64,000 nucleotides of DNA. Source: Methanomassiliicoccaceae archaeon UBA370. Its GTDB lineage: Archaea; Thermoplasmatota; Thermoplasmata; Methanomassiliicoccales; Methanomethylophilaceae. The stretch is from NCBI GenBank assembly GCA_002505345.1, contig DAUY01000013.1, forward strand, positions 89,446 through 153,445, read 5' to 3'. Below are positions 60,470 to 64,000 of the stretch, piece by piece. The notes under the pieces were generated by a model. The model did not search any database, was not told where the DNA came from, and saw nothing but the letters and a program-made list of their open reading frames with translations. The translations under genes were made by a program, and so were the position numbers. Positions within the stretch are counted from its first letter, which is position 1. Each line of letters starts with the position of its first letter.

Positions 60470-61378
60470 ATGAGCAGGTCGGACAGTCACCTCGAGGAAT
60501 CGCTCGAAGATTACAACAGAAAGGTCGATGAATGCGAGGAAGGCGGTACGAACGAGCAACGCCTCGAGGCCTACGTGAACCGGGGATGCGTGCTTTCGAT
60601 GATGGATTCCTTCATATCGGCCGTGACCGACTTCGACGAAGCCGAAGAGATAATGGAACTCATGGGGTCGCTGGGCGAGCCCGTGGACGCCGGGACGTAC
60701 GTCAAGGCCTACGTGTCCAGGGGCGAGCTTCGAACTTCCGACGGCGCGGCGGGCATGGCCGAGGACTATTCCAAAGCGTCCGGGCGGCTACACGAACTGG
60801 GTCCGAAGTCGAGGCATTTCGATGAGAGAGGGATCGTAAAGATGTGCATCTCATGTGCCGAAGACCTCTTGGACGAAGGATACCCGGAGATAATGGGGCC
60901 TTTTTTCGAAAAAGCGGAGAGGATGCTTTTCAGCAAGACCGACGCATGGTCCAGGAACCGTTACGTCGAAGCCCTCAACCTCATGGGACAGGCAGAACAC
61001 GAACTGGGCAGGAACGATGATGCCGTCGAGCGCTACGACCGTTCGATATCCCTTTGCCAGGAGCTGATGGGGGAGAACGCGCTGGACGACGAGATGGCAT
61101 TGATATTCGCGCTCGTCTCCAGAGGCGATTCGGAGGCGCAGGACGAGGCGTTCGAAGAAGCGGTAAGGGATTATGAGGCGGCGATAGCGGTGCTCGAGGT
61201 CATGCTTTCGTTCCACCGCCCCGATACCAAGGACCTCCTTATGCAGATCCACAGGGAGGTTTCCGAAATACTCATGAAGATGGGGGAGACCGAGGATGCG
61301 GAAAGGCATCTCCTCCGGGCCCTGGAGCTGAACGTCGGAAACGCCACGATGAATTTTGCCGACAACGACGAGGAATGA
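60470..61378 (+). CDS. TPR-repeat protein
   Basis: The 302-residue product is built from helix pairs with TPR spacing (for example YVEALNLMGQAEHELGRNDDAVERYDRSISL), rich in Glu, Asp and Ala, with no membrane segment or other domain. It would bind protein partners. It is divergent from the pyridoxamine kinase gene and has a TATA-like ctttttag at about 60434-60441. It is followed after 75 bases by the helicase gene. Confidence 0.82.
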   Translation: MSRSDSHLEESLEDYNRKVDECEEGGTNEQRLEAYVNRGCVLSMMDSFISAVTDFDEAEEIMELMGSLGEPVDAGTYVKAYVSRGELRTSDGAAGMAEDYSKASGRLHELGPKSRHFDERGIVKMCISCAEDLLDEGYPEIMGPFFEKAERMLFSKTDAWSRNRYVEALNLMGQAEHELGRNDDAVERYDRSISLCQELMGENALDDEMALIFALVSRGDSEAQDEAFEEAVRDYEAAIAVLEVMLSFHRPDTKDLLMQIHREVSEILMKMGETEDAERHLLRALELNVGNATMNFADNDEE

Positions 61379-61453
61379 TCCGTCCCGTCGCACTTTCGGA
61401 ACATTCGGAGCACCCCCGGGAACGGTTATAACGGGAAGGACATTACCAGATTC

Positions 61454-63502
61454 ATGCAAGGCCTGTTCTGCAGACGCTGTAAAAGCCTGAACCTTCCGGG
61501 AGCCGAACGCTGCCGCATATGCGGCACCCGGCTGAGCGAAGACGCGGTCAGCGCTCAGAGCTGCCTCACTCAGGCCGAAGAGGTTTTCGATAGCGAGCCT
61601 GCGGAACCCGCGCCTGTATTGGCCGAGACCGAGAACGAAGATGCGCCTTATCTGCCATATGTTCCGCGCCCGGGACAGATATCGATCATCGGGGACATCA
61701 GGGGATGCCTCGACGGTTCGCGCCATATCGTCATGGAGTCGGGGACGGGGACGGGAAAGACGATAGTTTCTCTGTCTGCGGCGCTGGAGCACGCCATACC
61801 AAGGAAGAAGAAGGTGGTCTACCTTACGCGCACCGTATCCCAGAGCAACCAGGTCATGAGCGAGCTCAGGGCCATATCCAGGATAAGGCCCGTCACAGGA
61901 CTTCCCATAACGGGCAGGGGCAGATCCTGCCTTCTGTTCAGGAACGAGTCCCTTCCCGCCAACGTTCTTTCATCCCTATGCGAGAACCGCAAGCGGGGAA
62001 AGGGCGACAGGTGCAAATACTACGGGCGGACCAACCAGATGATCGACGCGGTATGGGACTACTGCAGGACCCAGTTCCCGACCTCGGACCAGCTGGACAA
62101 CTACTGCGAGGCACGAGGCGTCTGCCCCTACGAGGCCAAGAAGATGATCATGAGGTCCGCCGATGTCATCGTAGCACCGTACATACACATCCTTTCCGAC
62201 AACATCCGCGACACTTTCATGGGGAACATGGAGGCGGAAAGCAAGGACATCGTGGTCATAGTGGACGAGGCCCACAACATCATCGATGCGGCGCGGGAGC
62301 AGGAGAGCTTCCGGATATCCGTGAGAATGGTAGATGCCGCCATCGATGAATGTACCACGTTCAGGGCCACCTCCATCGGCGAGGGCATAAAACTCGAGGA
62401 TTTCCTGAAGCAGATCAAGGCGATAATCAAGAAGACGGCAGGAGACAAGCTGGAACTCGGGAAAAAGGAAGAAGTGGTGGAGAACGACGTCCTCAGAGAG
62501 GGGCTTTCCCTGAAATACGGCATAAGCGACAAGAGCCTCGACGTGGCCATAAACAACATGGCCGACATAGGCTCCGAGAGGACCGTGCTGCTTTCGGAGA
62601 GCGACGAGCGGAAAGTGTCGGACATCGATACGCTGTCGATCTCTCTGCAGAGCTGGTTGGGGGCGACCGGCGGCAACTATATCAAATCCATAAAGGCGAG
62701 CGACGACGGCGAGTACCTCTACGCCGCATGCGTCGAGCCAACGGATGTTTCCGAATTCATGAGGGGACTTGACGGAGGAGTGCACATGTCCGGGACCTTG
62801 CGTCCGCTGGAACAGTACGTTAAGACCATGGACCTCCCCGCCGGAACGGTGGCAAAGACCTACCCTTCTCCGTTCCCGAAAGAGAACCGTCTCGTCGTGT
62901 ACATGAACGACGTGACAACCAAGTACGACGAGATGAAGAAAGATCCCAGCATATTCTCGAGGATCGAGCGCAGGACCGCCAAGCTTTGCAATGCGGTGAA
63001 CAGGAACACCCTGGTCTTCTTCACCTCCTATGGCATGATGAACAAGATGAGGCCGTTCCTCGAACGCGATATAAGCAGGCCCATGTACTGGGAGCACTCC
63101 GGTCAACCTCGCCGCACAATGGAGGAGCTGGCACAATTCAAGAAGGGACGCGACGGCGTCTTCTTCAGCGTCATGGGCGGGTCCATAGCCGAAGGGATGG
63201 ACTTCCCCGGAGAAGAGCTGTCTCTGGCGGTGATAATCGGAATACCTTATCCCCCGCCGTCCCTGGAGGGCAACGCGCTTTCCGAGCTGTACGATTCAAG
63301 GTTCGGACAGGGCTCGGGATGGAAGTTCGTCAGCGAGGCCCCCGCGACCAGGAAGATAAAACAGGCCATCGGACGCCTAATACGCACGGAGACCGACAGA
63401 GGTATGTGCGTGATAATGGACAAGCGCGCCGCCAGATACGCTTCGGAACTGGACGCCCATCTCACCAAAGACCCCATCGAGGACGCAAAACGGTTCTTCT
63501 AA
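61454..63502 (+). CDS. XPD/Rad3-type Fe-S helicase with N-terminal zinc ribbon
   Basis: The 682-residue product starts with a zinc ribbon (C6, C9, C20, C23), then helicase motifs: SGTGTGKT (Walker A, near residue 96), a four-Cys Fe-S domain (LCENRK, RCKYYG, YCEARGVCPYE at about 175-225), VDEAHNI (near 272), and the C-terminal motif GRLIRTETDRG. This is the XPD/DinG-type superfamily 2 helicase, which unwinds DNA 5' to 3' in repair or processing. The leading zinc ribbon is not usual in archaeal XPD and may serve protein or DNA binding. It probably acts in DNA repair. Confidence 0.93.
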   Translation: MQGLFCRRCKSLNLPGAERCRICGTRLSEDAVSAQSCLTQAEEVFDSEPAEPAPVLAETENEDAPYLPYVPRPGQISIIGDIRGCLDGSRHIVMESGTGTGKTIVSLSAALEHAIPRKKKVVYLTRTVSQSNQVMSELRAISRIRPVTGLPITGRGRSCLLFRNESLPANVLSSLCENRKRGKGDRCKYYGRTNQMIDAVWDYCRTQFPTSDQLDNYCEARGVCPYEAKKMIMRSADVIVAPYIHILSDNIRDTFMGNMEAESKDIVVIVDEAHNIIDAAREQESFRISVRMVDAAIDECTTFRATSIGEGIKLEDFLKQIKAIIKKTAGDKLELGKKEEVVENDVLREGLSLKYGISDKSLDVAINNMADIGSERTVLLSESDERKVSDIDTLSISLQSWLGATGGNYIKSIKASDDGEYLYAACVEPTDVSEFMRGLDGGVHMSGTLRPLEQYVKTMDLPAGTVAKTYPSPFPKENRLVVYMNDVTTKYDEMKKDPSIFSRIERRTAKLCNAVNRNTLVFFTSYGMMNKMRPFLERDISRPMYWEHSGQPRRTMEELAQFKKGRDGVFFSVMGGSIAEGMDFPGEELSLAVIIGIPYPPPSLEGNALSELYDSRFGQGSGWKFVSEAPATRKIKQAIGRLIRTETDRGMCVIMDKRAARYASELDAHLTKDPIEDAKRFF

Positions 63503-64000
63503 AGGACAAAATCCGATGAAATGGGGCCCGAGGTCGATCCAAATGATATCAGATAGATGATTCTTACACTTCGGCCTTGGGTTTATCGAAAGATTTGTCA
63601 TAGTAAAAATGCCTGAGCGAATAGGAAAGGTTTTTCGCATGGTCCTTTAACAATCTTATGCGAATAGAATATAGTGACCAAATCAATGCTGGAAGTAATA
63701 CAGGGGGCCCCCATCGATAGTGTGCCAGAGGATATATGAGTTGGTCCCGCCCCGTCCGTGAAGGTCAAATCGGTCGGAAATAAGTTGTAAGAAGAAAGAA
63801 CGTTTCAGAACCGAAACATCTTCTTTTGCTTGTCATTTTTATGGTGTCGCACGTACTTTTTCTTACCCATCGAGATAATATTGACATTATTTGACAGATT
63901 ATTTCCTATATTCTTATCATCCCTGAGCGCGACAGGTGATTAAGATTTAGGAAGAATTTGACACTTGAGCCTTCGCTGATCTCACAACATTTTCCACCAT
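63503..64000. other. Intergenic region at the right end
   Basis: No coding frame of interest, tRNA or repeat was recognised in the last 498 bases. The sequence is AT-rich in places (63600-63660 and 63820-63900) and may hold a promoter for a gene beyond the window. Confidence 0.4.

Noticed and set aside
1..64000. tRNA or rRNA genes
   Set aside because: No cloverleaf with a TTC-type arm or recognisable rRNA segment was found when reading the intergenic stretches by eye.

Overview
The window looks archaeal. Many starts sit about 25-30 bases downstream of TATA-like boxes, several genes look leaderless, and GTG and TTG starts are common. Archaeal-type proteins are present: an XPD/Rad3-type Fe-S helicase, an FmdE-family protein, a DUF998 membrane protein and a DUF6293 regulator. 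Long BspA-like leucine-rich-repeat surface proteins, a dockerin-like domain and scarce TAG stops suggest a Thermoplasmatota archaeon of the Methanomassiliicoccales type. This assignment is inference; no rRNA, tRNA or methanogenesis core gene lies in the window.

Layout. 1-9.4 kb is a variable surface and membrane region: two YaaH-like membrane proteins (one cut by the window edge), a decayed leucine-rich-repeat fragment, a broken small membrane protein, a DUF998 protein, a 915-residue BspA-like protein, an AT-rich block with a 142-bp tandem repeat, a secreted protein with a small membrane partner, and an ArsB/NhaD-type permease. 9.4-12.9 kb holds a CARF-like winged-helix regulator divergent from an NYN nuclease, a coiled-coil protein and a YqaJ-type nuclease. 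12.9-24.2 kb is metabolic: MsrAB, a SpeD-SpeE fusion, DoxX, an acyltransferase-like and acyl-CoA ligase pair, a ferritin-like protein, a uracil-DNA glycosylase-like protein, and a MarR regulator with a heterodimeric ABC exporter. 24.4-28.9 kb is an operon of two NifX-like proteins, two Fe-S MinD ATPases, a metallo-beta-lactamase-fold protein and a DUF134 regulator, resembling bacterial orange-protein loci, next to an FmdE-family protein. 28.9-33.1 kb is an iron/corrinoid-type ABC importer with a methyltransferase. 33.3-36.6 kb holds a heliorhodopsin, a QueG-like Fe-S protein, a SemiSWEET and a retinol-dehydrogenase-like SDR.

36.6-46.9 kb is a defence island. It contains an HNH endonuclease, a C5 cytosine methyltransferase interrupted by one in-frame TAG, a Vsr nuclease, a divergent Sau3AI-like endonuclease, and an AT-rich three-gene operon ending in a PLD-SNF2 helicase. 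The TAG lies inside the conserved motif just before the target-side C-terminal motif, and 41 more codons of good methyltransferase sequence follow. No other gene called here ends in TAG, so it may be read as pyrrolysine.

47-64 kb is mostly housekeeping and small regulatory proteins: ferredoxin, a trypsin-like protease, a MazG-like protein, HtpG (rare in archaea), a PD-(D/E)XK nuclease-like protein, coiled-coil and Sel1-repeat proteins, an SprT-like metallopeptidase, YgiQ, a transglutaminase-like secreted protein, a pyridoxamine kinase-acetyltransferase fusion, a TPR protein and an XPD-like helicase.
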